A stretch of DNA of 64,000 nucleotides from Brachypterus glaber (GCA_958510825.1 OY294044.1:102462893-102526892), one strand, 5' to 3'; shown: positions 1 to 12,330, numbered from the stretch's first letter. A program made the numbers and translations. The notes: generated by a model from the sequence alone, not told the origin.

Positions 1-5
1 AAAAA

Positions 6-641
6 ATGTATTGCGTATTTACAATTTTACATATGCTATGCATGTTGCCAGAGGACAAAAAAGAGGATTACCTCTTTGCCTATATGGCACACTTGCTACA
101 AAAAAAACAAGAGTTAATGGATGTGGGGATCCAAATTTCAAATCCATATTTATTGGATTTGGAGGTGTTGTTGCATTCAATAGAGTTGGAATTGTTGCAA
201 ATACAACAGCAACAACAGCAGCGATTTCAACAGCAGCAACAACAACAACAACTAATCCAGCAGCAACAACAACAACAACAACTACTTCAGCAGCAACAAC
301 AACAACAACTACTCCAGCAGCAACAACAGCAACAACTTGAGCAGTGGTTGCAGGAGGAGGAACTATTTCATCAGCAACAACAGCAACAGAGGTTGCAGGA
401 AGAGCAGGATATAGAGCAGATGCTGGAAGCTAATCAACCGAGTGAGTGGGATAGGTACTATGAATCAATCAAAGATCTTCCCATTCCTCGGGCGATTAGG
501 GAGCATTTGCCTATAGTTCTAGCTAGGGAGGCTGCTGGTTCCCGGAAAAAAATTTATTACCCCCCAATGGTACCTCGTATCAGGACGCCGTCCATAGAGG
601 AGAATGATGGGGATAATGAATCCAGCGGCAACGAAAACTAA
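6..641 (+). CDS. Glutamine-rich open reading frame, unrecognised, 5' end possibly outside window
   Basis: I do not recognise this protein. The frame is open to the left edge of the window, so the ATG at 6 may be internal. It gives 211 residues: a leucine-rich start (residues 1-65), a glutamine tract broken by leucine, phenylalanine and arginine (about 66-130), then a mixed charged tail with WDRYYESIKDLPIPRA and an acidic end. The tract uses CAA and CAG in mixture, so selection or decay has interrupted pure repeat slippage. No intron is visible and the 3' side is T-rich and (TA)n. It may be a transposon-encoded accessory protein, an exapted gene nested in a Nos intron, or a chance frame kept open by the CAA/CAG repeat. 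The non-repetitive flanks (residues 1-65 and 130-211) argue mildly for real coding history. Confidence 0.35.
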   Translation: MYCVFTILHMLCMLPEDKKEDYLFAYMAHLLQKKQELMDVGIQISNPYLLDLEVLLHSIELELLQIQQQQQQRFQQQQQQQQLIQQQQQQQQLLQQQQQQQLLQQQQQQQLEQWLQEEELFHQQQQQQRLQEEQDIEQMLEANQPSEWDRYYESIKDLPIPRAIREHLPIVLAREAAGSRKKIYYPPMVPRIRTPSIEENDGDNESSGNEN

Positions 642-714
642 TTAATTTTTATTTTGTATTTGTATTTTTTTTTTTGTCTTTTAATAATAATTTGTTTTTT
701 TTTAATAATAGTTA

Positions 715-751
<37 letters not shown>

Positions 752-2150
752 GTATTTCGTTTTTTTGTTTTTATTAATTAAATATATATAAGGATATATA
801 TTTATTTCTTGGGGATAAGACTTGTAATGAGTGGAATTAAATTCATTTGTTAAAAAAAAAAGTAATAACTAAAAAATCCTAAATGCTGAAAATATTGTTT
901 TTCAAAAGAGTAACATAATTTTAAAGAATAGATTTTATTTTACAAGTATTAAAAGGGCTTATTCTTATTGGCTAAGGTGTATCTTGGTGTCGCCTAGTTT
1001 TTAAGCACAAATTATATTTGGCCAATAGCTATGAAGTTAAATTTACGAGCTGGTTGGTACTTTTGTGATTGGTGTTTGAAAGCAGGTGGTTTTGTTAGCC
1101 ATGATGGCTGACATTGTAAAAATTGTCTGCTGTCTAAAAGATAACATAGGGATGTTAATTTATGTGACATCGTTAATTTTATGTGTTTTTGTAAAAAGGG
1201 AATAGTACTTGATTGAATCATAAATTGTCTATATGATGACATTAATGATTCAGTTTTGGTACCATGTTTATTTCAGACAATAGGTATTAAAATACTAAGT
1301 CGTAACTTGTGTGATATTTTACATTAGTTATTGCTAGAAATAAAAATAGGCGCCTTAAAGTCCAGATAATATTTATGTATTTTTTGACATTTATAGTTTT
1401 TAATTAATTGTTAAATTTTATTTATAGTTTTTTTATTAATGGCTGCATTACAAACTTCCTATAAATACAGCTGCATTTTATTTTGATGATCAGATAGATT
1501 CATATAGAGTAAGAGTCAGATAGAGATTAGATTGAAATCCGAAATATTGTGTTATGAAAATAACACGGGTTAAAAGAAAATAGAGAAATAATTTAAATTG
1601 AAAGTAGTGACGGTCAAAACAAAATGCAGGCTGAAATTCCAAGAAGTTTTATTCGTAAGTACCCTAGCTTAAATTGTTTTGAAAATAATGTACTTAACGA
1701 ATAAGTAATGGTGTTAAAAATGATACCTGCTAAGATAAACCCTTGTCTATTGTTAAAAAGAAAGTCTTATTTTTACATTGTAAAATCTAAGTGTTAGAAC
1801 CGTTGATATTGTAAGAATTGTGACGCCGGTAAAATAAATCCTATTATGTTTTTTGTTAGTTTCACTTAATTTTCACCCCTGCTGTTAAGAAAGATTAAAG
1901 AATTAAATATTTACTAAACAACCTGTAAATATTTTAGAGTTATAGTTTCTAGGTAAAAGATTATATCTAGCCGTAACAAGGTTTATTAAGGTAAACTAAC
2001 CCTATGTCTCAAAGAGTATATTTATTGACCAGAACCAATAATACTAAGAATCAATTTAAGAACTTTAAAATGCTTTCTCCCAAAAGATTTTAAATTAACA
2101 TTATCCTATCAAAACTGATCACAGAACCGACGAACCTGAATATTTATAAT
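642..2150. other. Non-coding AT-rich stretch
   Basis: Apart from the (TA)n tract there is nothing I can support here: no long frame, no recognisable Nos exon and no clear terminal inverted repeats. A short ORF on the minus strand at 1012-1242 has no family features. The last 200 bases may already belong to the decayed 5' part of the LINE at 2178. Confidence 0.6.
713..751. repeat. (TA)n microsatellite followed by poly-T
   Basis: Twelve TA units (713-736) run into a 15-base T tract (737-751). The surrounding 642-2150 stretch is AT-rich non-coding DNA in which I see no gene. Confidence 0.9.
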
Positions 2151-2177
2151 GTATGTAATAACGCAGAGCTTAATTAA

Positions 2178-3964
2178 AATAGTGATTTATTAATAAAGCA
2201 CGGCGGTACAATCCACCCCCATATTTTAAATCCTTTATCACACATTTTTAACTTAATTTTAACAACGGCTAAAATTCCAGTAGCTTTAAAAGAGTCTGTA
2301 ATAACTCCTATCTACAAGGCGGGCAGCAAAGAACTCGCAACTAATTATAGACCTATTTCCGTGATTAATAATATTTCAAAATTACTTGAACAATGTATAA
2401 AAAAACGCCTTGTTGATTTTATTGAAAGTAATAAAATTCTAAATACTAATCAGTACGGATTTAGGAAAAAACGTAGCTGTGAGGATGCGCTTCTTGCCTT
2501 TGTGAACGGAGTTGTTACAGGCCTGGACGGTAATAAAAAATGTTTAGCCATATTCCTTGACTTAGCTAAGGCATTTGACACTGTTGATCATAAGTTACTG
2601 ATAAAAAGATTGGAGCGAATTGGTATACGAGGTCTAGCTTTAGCCATTTTCAAAGACTACCTCTCAGAACGAATCCAAATTGTTAAAATTGGGAAATCGC
2701 TTAGTGATCCAATTACTGTATCCAGAGGTGTACCCCAGGGTACAGTATTGGGTCCTATATTATTTTTAATTTATATTAATTCCATATATGACGTTAAAAT
2801 CAAAGGAAAAATTATATCATTCGCTGACGATACTGCTTTAATTTTTATAGGTGAAACCTGGGAGGGAGTATTTGAAATGGCTGAAGCTGGCATAACCGAA
2901 GTTAAAAACTGGCTTGACTATAGTCTCCTGAGCCTGAACATCTCAAAAACTAAATTCCTTACATTCTGTCAAACAGCTGCTGGTCTACCTAACTTAAATA
3001 ATTTAAAAATTCACAAACATAATTGCAATAAACAACAAAATTGCCAATGTGAAATAATAGAAAAAGTTAACCATGTTAAATACTTAGGTTTAATGGTAGA
3101 TCAGCATCTGAGATGGAATGAACATGTGAAATACCTTAACGGTCGGCTCAGGAGACTCATACATACATTTTATCAAATTCGAGACATTCTTAACAAAAAA
3201 CTCCTTAATATTATTTACAATGCCTTAGCTGAGTCACTTATCAGATATGGAATTTTAATATGGGGTGGGCTTCTTGAAAATGCACTAACAAGACTAAATG
3301 TAACACAGAATACATTATTAAAGATATTATATAAAAAAGATTTTCAATATTCTACAAGTCAACTATATAAAGATTTGGAAATTTTTAATATTAGGGAACT
3401 CTATACTTACCAACTGGCGTTGTGGGTATTGGTCAACTCGGAGAAAATGCCGAAACTCTCTCATTCTCACTCAACAAGAGCAAAAGTCAATTCCTTCATG
3501 TCCATCCCAGTGTACAAAAAAATGCACACACAAAACTCTATGTTATATTTTGGACCTAAAATTTATAATATTTTACCATCAAATATTAGAAATATTGAAA
3601 GAAAAACTGTTTTAAAAAAGGAATTAAAACTATACATAAAAAACAATTTTTCTGACATAAAAGATAAAATATTTAAACCTAACAAATAAAATAAAATAAA
3701 ATAAAATAAAAAAATACTACTTACTCTAAATAAAAAACTTACCTCTGATTATAACTCTTATATCTTACCTAACTTACCATCCAATCAACCATATGAAAGA
3801 AAATGTTCTCGCAAAACCCTCGGATATAACTAATTTTTATATTTATTTAAACTTAAAACTAAAGTTTTATTTTTTTAGAAATATTATATCTTATTTATGA
3901 CACCGCACACAAACATTGTTTAGGCGGGTCTGTACATTGTAGTTTATTATTATAAATTTATATC

Positions 3965-4000
<36 letters not shown>

Positions 4001-4002
4001 AT
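2178..4002 (+). mobile_element. Non-LTR retrotransposon (LINE), 5'-truncated, RT open frame and (TAAA)n tail
   Basis: An uninterrupted frame from 2178 to 3689 (about 500 codons) encodes a LINE reverse transcriptase. The usual ATG is missing because the copy is truncated; a TAA lies just upstream at 2175. Visible in order are the pre-catalytic ITPIYKAGSKELATNYRPIS, motif A (FLDLAKAFDTVDHKLL), motif B (RGVPQGTVLGPILFLIYIN) and the catalytic motif C (SFADDTALI). A C-terminal thumb/connection region follows (WGGLLENALTRLN, LYFGPKIYN). No endonuclease domain remains. The stop at 3687-3689 is followed by an (AAAAT)n run, a 270-bp 3' UTR and a (TAAA)n tail at 3966-4002, typical of CR1/Jockey-group insertions. 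The intact RT frame suggests a fairly young copy. Clade assignment is tentative. Confidence 0.88.
3966..4002 (+). repeat. (TAAA)n LINE tail
   Basis: About nine TAAA units close the LINE at 2178. Similar tails occur at 15105-15128 and 25138-25183, suggesting related LINE 3' ends there. Confidence 0.85.
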
Positions 4003-4989
4003 AGTAATCCTTTCATGTATATTTGTTTATTATTGACTGACAGAAATTTTGATGACTGAAAAAAAGGTCTCACATCTAAAAAGATGTGGGTAAAAAATGG
4101 ATTTTTTTTTTAATTTTAGGGGTGGGGAAGTTGGGAGTAAATTTTAAATAAAATTGTATTTTCATCAGAGATAAGCATGTTTACCGAAGTTTTAAGCATG
4201 TGTCCAAATTTAAGCTTTCTAAGTATATTCCAAGTGGTCGAAAGATCCTTTGGCAGATTATGCCCTAAACAAATAAACAAACATTGCAAGTTAAATAAAA
4301 GCTTGTAATAAAAACACCATCTCAAGTTAATACTACTATGCTGCCCCGCGGCTAGGAGTTAGAACATTTTTATTGTCAGATTTAATTTTATTAACCTCAA
4401 AAACCTCAATATACCAATTTTCACAAAAATCTTTGAAACTGATTAATCCCCCCCGACGCTTCCAGAAGGTGAAGTACTTGTATTTTTAGATTTATATTTA
4501 AATTAATCGATAAGATTTTTCTTGTGTAGGGTGAATAATAGGGCAGCATCAAACTTGCAAAGACCAAGAATTTTATAACAGCGATAGGGAATGATGTAAA
4601 TGATGCTGTAAAAATACGATCAGTAATAGTAGACATATGAGTCTAGATAAGGCATTTAAATAATTTATTGAGATAATGGCGCACGCTTTGTAGAGAAACA
4701 AATTTAAATTTTAAATTAAAAGCCATGAATAAATTTACTTTTTTATACCTTAGCCGATTAACAGTATATAGTTTATCTTGTTTGAAAAAAGTATTGATAT
4801 TTACAAACTGCAGGCGCAAAAGACATAAGTTATAAAATACTTTTACTCGTCATTTTTCTACTCCATAATATGTAATCTATTTATAAGATTTATACTCCAC
4901 AATATATAGGTGTGCGTAAGCAAAAGTTTTCTACTAGCTTTTATTTCTAAGTTACAACTCTTAACTTTCCCAAAATAAAACAAAAATAA
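4003..4989. other. Non-coding stretch with one stray minisatellite unit
   Basis: No gene is seen. Positions 4370-4455 (TTTTATTGTCAGATTTAATTTTATTAACC..., then TATACCAATTTTCACA and a C run) match one unit of the minisatellite at 19225-19730, so this is a dispersed copy of that repeat. The rest is AT-rich and unassigned. Confidence 0.6.
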
Positions 4990-6075
4990 AAGAAACGATA
5001 TCCCATCTCATGTCCTTTCAATATTAGTCGTATATCCCAAGGATATCCCGAAAGGTATACGGTATGTCCTTCGTACACCCCAGGGACGTCCCGAGTGGAT
5101 GTCCCGTGGATGTCCTTGCGGATCACCCTGGGATATCCTACGACGGCTTTTTCTTCATTATTTTAAATTTACCGCGTTTTTCGTGACTTTAGTGGCGGTT
5201 GTTATTGTCGGTGTGATCTGTTTATGTGTGTAAGTTTTTTCCACAGTTATTATTAAATATTTATATTCTGTTTTCCTCTGTTGGACAAGTTCGTGAGTAT
5301 TACCCATCCCTCAGGGGAGAAGAAAATATATTTTGAAGATGATTAAGTTACTAATTATGTACAAATGTCCCCGACAAAAGTGGCTATCAAATAGTATTAC
5401 TTTTATTATTTTTTTGTGAAACTTTTAGCTTAAATTTAAATAACTTGCTGCTACTAGCAATATTTCACAAAAAAAATAATAAAAGCAATACTATTTGATA
5501 GTCACTTTTGTCAGGGACAGGTGCACCCCATATAGCACACAATCTCTCCCGGATATCCTCTTAATGTCCTTTTAGTCGTATATCACAAGGATATCCCGAA
5601 AGGTACGTCCTGCGAATATACTGCTCGTATATTCCAAGGATATACGTTATGTCCTTCGCACATCCCAGAGACGGCCCCAGGGGATTTCCCGGAGATGTCC
5701 TTTCGGGATATGCCTGGGATATAAGGGCAGTATGTCCCCGAGAAATACCCCTCGGCACGTCCCTTGGACACACGAAGGACATTTGGGATGTAGGAGGTAT
5801 ATCCATGGGATATACCGGTTCGAAAGTCCACTTCCCGTTTAGTAACAAAAGTATATCAATCGAAAAACGTGTGCTATATGGGACATAATTAGTAGCTATC
5901 TTTAGGACAGACGTACAGGATATCCTCGGGACATACTTTCGGGATATCCTTGGGATATACGGTTCGGTAGAAGCTCAGCTTCTCGCTTAGTTACAAAGTA
6001 TATCCTAAGGATGTCCTACGGATATTTATAGACGTAATCGTATATCCTGGTGATGTTGTATAAACCTGTACTATC
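4990..6075. repeat. Clustered GGATATCC/GGACRTCC palindrome-motif repeat
   Basis: Two blocks (4990-5145 and 5545-6075) are packed with variants of an 8-10 bp near-palindrome: GGATATCC, GGGACGTCC, GGATGTCC, GGGATATAC. Spacing is irregular, about 10-25 bp, and GC content is clearly higher than in flanking DNA. Blocks share longer segments: TAGTCGTATATC-CAAGGATATCCCGAAAGG occurs near 5028 and 5573, and a GGATATAC-GGTTCG unit followed by a TTAGTAACAAAGTATATC-like stretch occurs near 5810 and 5955. It looks like a complex satellite or transposon interior built from one short palindromic word. A 154-bp foldback (5366-5519) splits the two blocks. Exon A begins 260 bp downstream. Confidence 0.8.
5366..5519. 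mobile_element. Small foldback (MITE-like), 56-bp arms
   Basis: The left arm 5366-5421 (TGTCCCCGACAAAAGTGG...) is repeated as its reverse complement at 5463-5519 (...CACTTTTGTCAGGGACA) with few mismatches and a 40-bp centre. It interrupts the GGATATCC cluster. Confidence 0.85.
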
Positions 6076-6333
6076 TGGGATGGCGCCAGAAAAATTAATA
6101 AATTAAAATTTTTGATAATGTAGGTCTTTTAATTTGTTTGTATATAAATCTTGTAACCCTGTCTAATAATACAAATAAATTTATTTTATAAAGCGGTAAA
6201 GCTGTCCACGAAACGAAAGATAAAGTTTATTATACATATTTTTTACCGAGCCAAAAACCCAAGAACCTTCGAAAACTATTAAAAAAATTGGTTCAACAAC
6301 ATTCATCAATAATATTTATTTTATTTGTTCCAG

Positions 6334-6615
6334 ATCTGCCATAACTATCTTTCCCCAAAGAACTGATGGAAAACACGATTTTAGAGTATGGAATCCGCAG
6401 TTAATAAGTTATGCTGGTTACCGACAGACTGACGGTTCAATAGTTGGTGACCCTCAAAACGCGGAGTTTACGGAAATTTGCCAGAAATTAGGATGGAAGG
6501 GAATGGGTGGTAAATGGGACATTCTACCATTGGTACTTAGTGCTAATGGCCATGATCCTGATTATTTTGAGATTCCTATGGAGTATATTTTTGAAGTTCC
6601 GCTGTCTCATCCAAA
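6334..6615 (+). CDS. Nos: Nitric oxide synthase, exon A (oxygenase domain)
   Basis: Nitric oxide synthase oxidises L-arginine to citrulline and NO using NADPH, O2, haem and tetrahydrobiopterin. This exon encodes 93 full codons of the oxygenase domain, with hallmark segments [42 protein letters not shown] and HDPDYFEIP. The acceptor is TTGTTCCAG ending at 6333 and the donor is GTAAGAG starting at 6616. The exon begins with the last base of a split codon (NNA, probably Arg as in relatives) and ends with two bases (AA) that join T of exon B to give Asn. The haem-ligand cysteine lies further upstream in known NOS proteins and is not in this window. No stop or frameshift is present. Confidence 0.95.
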
Positions 6616-6731
6616 GTAAGAGAGCATTTTAATTAAGCATAATGACTAAATACGTACATAAATTATAATACGTTATTTTACTCCTTCTTTTGCGCGACTT
6701 AAACTACTGTTTTACTCCCGCATCTCACACT

Positions 6732-7548
6732 GGTCTGGAAACAATATTTAGCTTAACTTCATATAGCCCAAGTTTTTTTTTTCATAATTTAATTATTAAG
6801 AGCTTTGATATCTTTTTAAGACCAAATTAAAAAAAAAAGTCGATGCGTTTTTGAAAAAAACATTATTTTTATTAGTTTTAACAACAAAAAAAAAGAAATA
6901 TTTAAAATTTATTTTAGATATTCCGATTTTACGTCAAAAAGTAAAAAACAAATTTTCATGGATATTTAAGTTAAATTGCTTTTTAAAAGAGCTAACGGGC
7001 TACTTTTAAAGGGCCAAACGGTTAAAATGAAATTTTTACTGTATTTTAAAACTAATAAATGTAAACATTTAAAGTTTTATTAAAATTAACTTTTTGATCA
7101 GAGGCGTAGATAATGGGTGCCCCTTAATTTTTATGTAAAACTGTAAGTCAGCCCCTGGTTAAACATTTAATTTTTTATGTCATAAAATAATATTGCCTAC
7201 TGGTTGCATACACAGTAAAAATTTCAAGTCAATAAGTTAAACCGTTTCTGAGTTATGAATTCTAATAATGGCCCTAAAACGTGTTCTAGCTCCCCTAAGA
7301 AGCGATTTAACACAAACGTTGATAGAAACATTTTTCTCACTTTTTCACGTTAAATATGAATATCTAAAATAATTTTTAAATATATCATTTTTATAAAAAC
7401 AAATGAAAATCGTTTTTCTCAAAAACGCATCGATAGTTTTTTTTTTTCATTATTTGGTCTTGATAAGATGCCAAAGCTTTAAATAATCAAATTATGAAAA
7501 AAAAAACTTTGGTAAAATGAAAGTTAAGCAAAATATTGTTTCCAAACC
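6732..7548. mobile_element. Foldback element, about 0.8 kb
   Basis: Termini GGTCTGGAAACAATATTT at 6732 and AAATATTGTTTCCAAACC ending at 7548 are inverted. Homology of the arms continues inward through TTATTAAGAGCTTTGATATC / GATAAGATGCCAAAGC and AAAAACGCATCG for roughly 250 bp, with divergence. No coding frame is inside, so it is non-autonomous. Confidence 0.85.
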
Positions 7549-8334
7549 AGTTATCTACGATAGCTATAAACTTTTTCTTGATTTTAATGGTAATAAATTT
7601 AAAGTAGCTTTTCCTGTCTGTTTCTCAATAATTACCATGCATAGTGGGCTAAGAAAAAAAAAGAAAATCTAAATTTTTGCATACGAGTATTTTTGATACA
7701 GCTGATTTCGAATATTATAGTGAAAAATCTGAAACAAAAATTTCGCACCACTAGGGTAGTTTATTTTTTTATTTATTTTTTTTATTTTACCTGAATTTGG
7801 AGTATCTTTTTAGAGATATTAATGTAGACCAATGATCAAAACAACCAAAAATCAAAATAGTGGAGCCAATGTGGCGTTACCAGTTTTTAGAATTTAGTCA
7901 TAATTAGGCGTAACTTAAGCTATAAAGTCATAGATTTTAAGAAAAGGACTATACTTAAAGCATTCAATATGACAAAGCTTATATGAAAGTAAGAAATACA
8001 GGTAATTCATTCTAGTTAAAATATTAATTTCAAGGTCGTAAGAATTCCGTGAATTGAATTTTATTGTCCAAGTATAGGAAATATCTTATATTAGCCCTAG
8101 TAATTTCTTACATTAAAGATAAGGTGGTTTTTATTATACAAAAGCTTAATTGAAACTTAAAAATTATAAAATCTTAAATTTAAAAAAATGCCAGCATTGG
8201 CGAGACGCAACATCTTATGAATTTTTATTTTCAGTTTTAGTAGTAATAAAATATATTAAAAAAAAAATCCAACTTTTGCCAGATTCAGAAAAGCAAAGAT
8301 CTAAAATTTATGTTCAAAATAAAACGCTATAAAT

Positions 8335-8618
8335 GCGATCTCGGTGGCGCAGTTGGTAGTGCGTCCGGCTGCGAACACTGAGATTGTGGGTTCGAGCCCC
8401 ACATAGAGCATGGATGTATAGTGGTGTAAATAGTCGGTAGATGGAACTACGATGACTAACTGTAATGTGGGTTGCAGGTGAAACTGTAAACACATTTCAG
8501 GGTGGATGCGAGTTCTGTTGAGGACCGTGCTTCGGAGGGCACGTAAAGATGGCGGTCCCGTCAATTAGGCTATACCACCGAAAAACGACGTTAAATGATT
8601 AAACAAACAACAAACAAA
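8335..8618 (+). mobile_element. tRNA-derived SINE with CAAA-rich tail
   Basis: The first 75 bases resemble a tRNA: an A box (TGGCGCAGTTGGTAGTGCG at 8344) and a B box (GGTTCGAGCCCC at 8389), the two internal RNA polymerase III promoter parts. A 150-bp unrelated body follows, ending ACGTTAAATGATTAAACAAACAACAAACAAA. AAATGC at both borders (8331-8336 and 8615-8621) could be a short target duplication. The 3' end resembles that of the SINE at 53345. Confidence 0.75.
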
Positions 8619-10379
8619 TGCATTTAAATCGTCAAATTTTATTAAATAAATAATTATAATTAATAAATTATGTATGACACCGACTTTCATCAGAATTTTC
8701 ATCGTCATCATCTTCATCATCAGAATTAATAACTCAATCCATTTATTAGTAAAGCACCTATTGTCGTATTTTCGACCAAATATTTTCAACGTGGCAAAAA
8801 AACTTGGTAAAAATATCAAGTCTCTGTGTCAAAGCGTTCTTAAAATATCTTAGTGTACAAAGCTGTTTTTAAAGCGACCTGCACCATTAATACGACTATA
8901 GTATATTTTATATAACAGTAAAATTAACTTAATTTCGTAGTCAATTTAGTTTCAAAGTAACTTAGATCATTGGTGTTGGGGTTAAATTTGTCAAGTGGGT
9001 AATAGAGACCTGTTGCAGCAAAATCCCAGCCTAAATAATGATTTGAGTAATTAATTAAATCATGACCACAACTTTCATAGAGGGTAAACTCAATTTTTGG
9101 CGATATACGGTTTTTGCATGAAATCGGTATGACTCAATCTTTACCTAAATATGTCAAAATAAAAACAATTACAATCTCTTATATAATAAGAGATTATAAA
9201 GCTTTCTGTTACAATTATGGCATTCAGTGTAAAAAATTATATGAAATATAGTTTGACGCACGGATCTGTGCCTACGGGAAATATGTTTGGGATGTGTGTG
9301 CAAGTGGGAGGCCCGATATAGGCACGCACGCCTTATAATGCTCTTGATGGAAAGAAGAGAGCGCAAATGATTCATTCCCCTTACGTCGGAGACTTTCTTT
9401 TATGCGGAGAACTATACTTTAATTGTAATTAAATTGTAGATAATAAAACATAATAAATAGTATGATACTTAAAATTTAAGATAGATTAATGTTCCGTGCT
9501 TATAATTTTTATAATATAGTAAAATTTCTGTAAATTTATAATAGTGCCTGTAATAAATATAATCATGTCCTTAATAAATATAATCGTTTCCAATTTATTT
9601 GTAACGTTATTAAAAAGTCCCTTATAATATATAGCTTAAATCACTATAATTTTCCACTCTTACCAAATATTTTATAATATTTAGCCCAAAGCCCACTAAT
9701 TTCTTTCCGTGTTATTAAAAAGAGAACCTTCAGTACTAATTTTTGTATAAACATCTAAGTTTTTTTTTAATTAGGTCAGCCATATTGAACCGCTATTTTA
9801 GATTTTAAATTTTTTATATTGTGTTTGTGTCATGTGGTGTAAAGTTTCATAAAAAAATCTTTTTTAAAGCTATTTATTTGAGAATAAATATTTATTTGAG
9901 AATAAATTTTAAATATTGTTTATTAAAATACTGGTTCTGTCAAAAAAAATCAATTTTTTTCCCTCCCAGGGGTGACGGGACGGGGGTTACCACCACGCTC
10001 AAGTTGTGAAAATCTACTGTACAGTTAGGAAAATTATGAAGTTATTGACTTGACAAAGTTGGGTAGTCTTCTTTGGATACTACCGAAATTAGCCTGCAAA
10101 GAGGAAACGAGGAGAAAGTGCACGAATGACAATAACAAAGTGAATGTCTTAGGAAGGCAAAAGGGAACATAGCCTAGTCAGTAAGTGACTGCGGCAAATT
10201 TACCCGTTAAAAAACCTCGAGCCGAGTCAGTACTTCGGCGGGTGACCCATCGATTCTTCGGAGGGAATGGATTATTGTCCTACGTTGAGAATACTACTTT
10301 GCGTCGCGTTCTAAGGAACAAGTAAGGGGCATGAACATGGCCTATTAGGGCAGACTGATAGGCGTTAAACACTGTGTTT

Positions 10380-10645
10380 AACACAAGTTGAAGATAAATT
10401 ACAATGTTAAAATATCTGATGGTTTTAAACGGATCATCATGTGAGCTTTCAAGGGACATAAAGTAATCTGCGGGGAAATGCTTATTTTAGACACTAATTT
10501 ATACCCTCTATATTGGCCTTACATTCCATTCATCTACAAACTAAGCGTTTCCCCGCAGATTGCTTTATGTCCCTTGAGAGCTCACATGATGATCCATCTA
10601 AAACCATCAGTGGTTTTAACATTGTAACTTGTCTTCAACCTGTTT
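10380..10645. mobile_element. Foldback (MITE-like), about 110-bp arms
   Basis: The left arm (GATGGTTTTAAACGGATCATC...AATCTGCGGGGAAA) and right arm (TTTCCCCGCAGATTG...GATGATCCATCTAAAACCATC) are reverse complements with about 90% identity around a 60-bp centre. Outer ends are AAGTTGAAGATAA and TTGTCTTCAACC. Confidence 0.88.
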
Positions 10646-11711
10646 TGATTAAAAAAGTCGTCAGTACATATGTTCTCATTGAACTTTAGACCACATTTCA
10701 ATCATGTTCCCATCATCCTATGGAACTTAAATTAAGTGCATATTAATCAGTTTAAAGTGCAGTTCAATCCACCACAAGGTGGTGCTGATTCTTTTATAGG
10801 CCACTCCCTATAGGGATCTCGGTAGTCTCCTTTGTAGAGGCGATTCCCTTTTTGTAGTCATTAATATGTTTTAGTTAAGAAAATTAGAGCAGTTGGGAAA
10901 TTTGGAGGGTCCAGGATCCAGTCATAAAAATTTTTATTCAGGGGTAAAGCTTTTTTCAAGGTTCCTTAATCTTTAGTTGGGAAATTTTTGTTCCACTCCC
11001 TCCGAAAAACATCTCTCGCGTGAGCCCCGGTTTCTTCTAAAAAATCAAATCAGTAGAGTTTAAATCCCTATGAAAGTTGTACTACTCAAATGTAAATTAC
11101 GATTCTAAATCAAGTTATATATGTAGTTTTAGAAACACATTAATATTGGTGGAATTATACATTGTCTAATATATAAACGAGTAGCACATTGTTAATTCCT
11201 GAAATGTCTGGAAATTAAAGTGATTAATGAATTAATTTTAATATGAATCGTACTAAATATATCTTAGTATGATACACAGAATAAATTTCTGTTTTGGTAA
11301 CAGGAGCTGTTACCAGAAAAAAAGCACCTGGTGATTTTTTTTTGCTAAGAATGGGTATTTACCATAGACAAAGAACATAGATGAGCTGTCATCTCAAGGT
11401 TATACACAAATTTACGAGTCCTCCATTTTGATCGGAAGTTACGTCAGAAATCAGCCGGGAAATTTAAATTAGTGGGTAAAATGTAAATAAATAAACGACA
11501 TAACCTTACTTTTTAATGTTTTCTTATGTTATATTAAAAAAAATCAAACTTACCTAAAAAATATGATACTGCTGTCTGCAGGTAGCAGTCGTTTTGTTTC
11601 TACAACTTTTTATAAAACACGTCATTGCAAAGACTCTACTAGTTCTTTGAAAAAGCACTATAAAATATACAAAAAACACAGAAAGACTTTAAAAGGTCAA
11701 AAACGCTATTA

Positions 11712-12330
11712 TAAGAATAAGAATAAGAATAAGAATAATTTATGGTGCTACAAAAAAACTTACACATGTCAATAAAATACAAAATGCAATAAATAAGTAC
11801 AAAAATACAAATTTACATAAAATTACAATAAAATATTTTTTAAATTTACTAAAACATCATTTATAGTATAAAATGGATTTTTTATAAAAAAAGATTTAAT
11901 TTTAGCCTTAAATCTGCCAAGGGGTAGAGATCTTACACTGGTGGGGAGTGCATTAAAAGCAGTAGGGCCATAGTAATTTTTCCCATTTCTTGTCCTTTCT
12001 AATCTAAGATATTCAATTTTTATGTTATTACTATTTCTTGTAGAAACTATATTATTTTTATTGTAACTATCAATGTTTACCTTCACATGAATCAGACATT
12101 CCAATACATATAAACATGGTAAAGTTAGAATCTGTGCCTGTATAAAAAGAGGAGTACAATCATCCCTGTATTTTGCACCAAACAGGGTACGGAGAGCTCT
12201 TCGTTGTAAGCGAAACAGCCTTTCTGTAGAAGAAGCATGACCCCAAACAAATATAACATATTTTAGTCTACTATGTATTGATGCGTAATAAACCGTTTTG
12301 AGAACAGGCAACGAAACTACACCAACAAGT
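11712..12330 (-). mobile_element. LINE fragment, RT C-terminal tail
   Basis: On the minus strand an open frame from 12311 to 11823 encodes 162 residues typical of the end of an arthropod LINE ORF2: LKTVYYASIHSRLKYVIFVWG, LFRLQRRALRTLFG, YYGPTAFNALP. The catalytic RT core is absent, so the copy is 5'-truncated near 12330. The 3' UTR ends in a hexamer repeat, (ATTCTT)n read on the minus strand, at 11712-11737, the likely tail. It belongs to a different family from the LINE at 2178, judged by protein and tail. Confidence 0.8.

Noticed and set aside
5561..5888. Overlapping open frames on both strands rich in G, P and I residues
   Set aside because: They arise from the GGATATCC palindrome cluster, which stays open in several frames; no protein features.
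1..6333. Upstream Nos exon with the haem-ligand cysteine
   Set aside because: Looked for the conserved segment that precedes SAITIFPQR in other NOS; none seen in any + frame.
8341..8410. Functional tRNA gene
   Set aside because: A and B boxes are present but the arms do not fold fully, and a SINE body and tail follow directly.
10040..10380. SINE or structural RNA gene in a GC-richer island
   Set aside because: No pol III boxes in proper order, no tail and no fold I could support.
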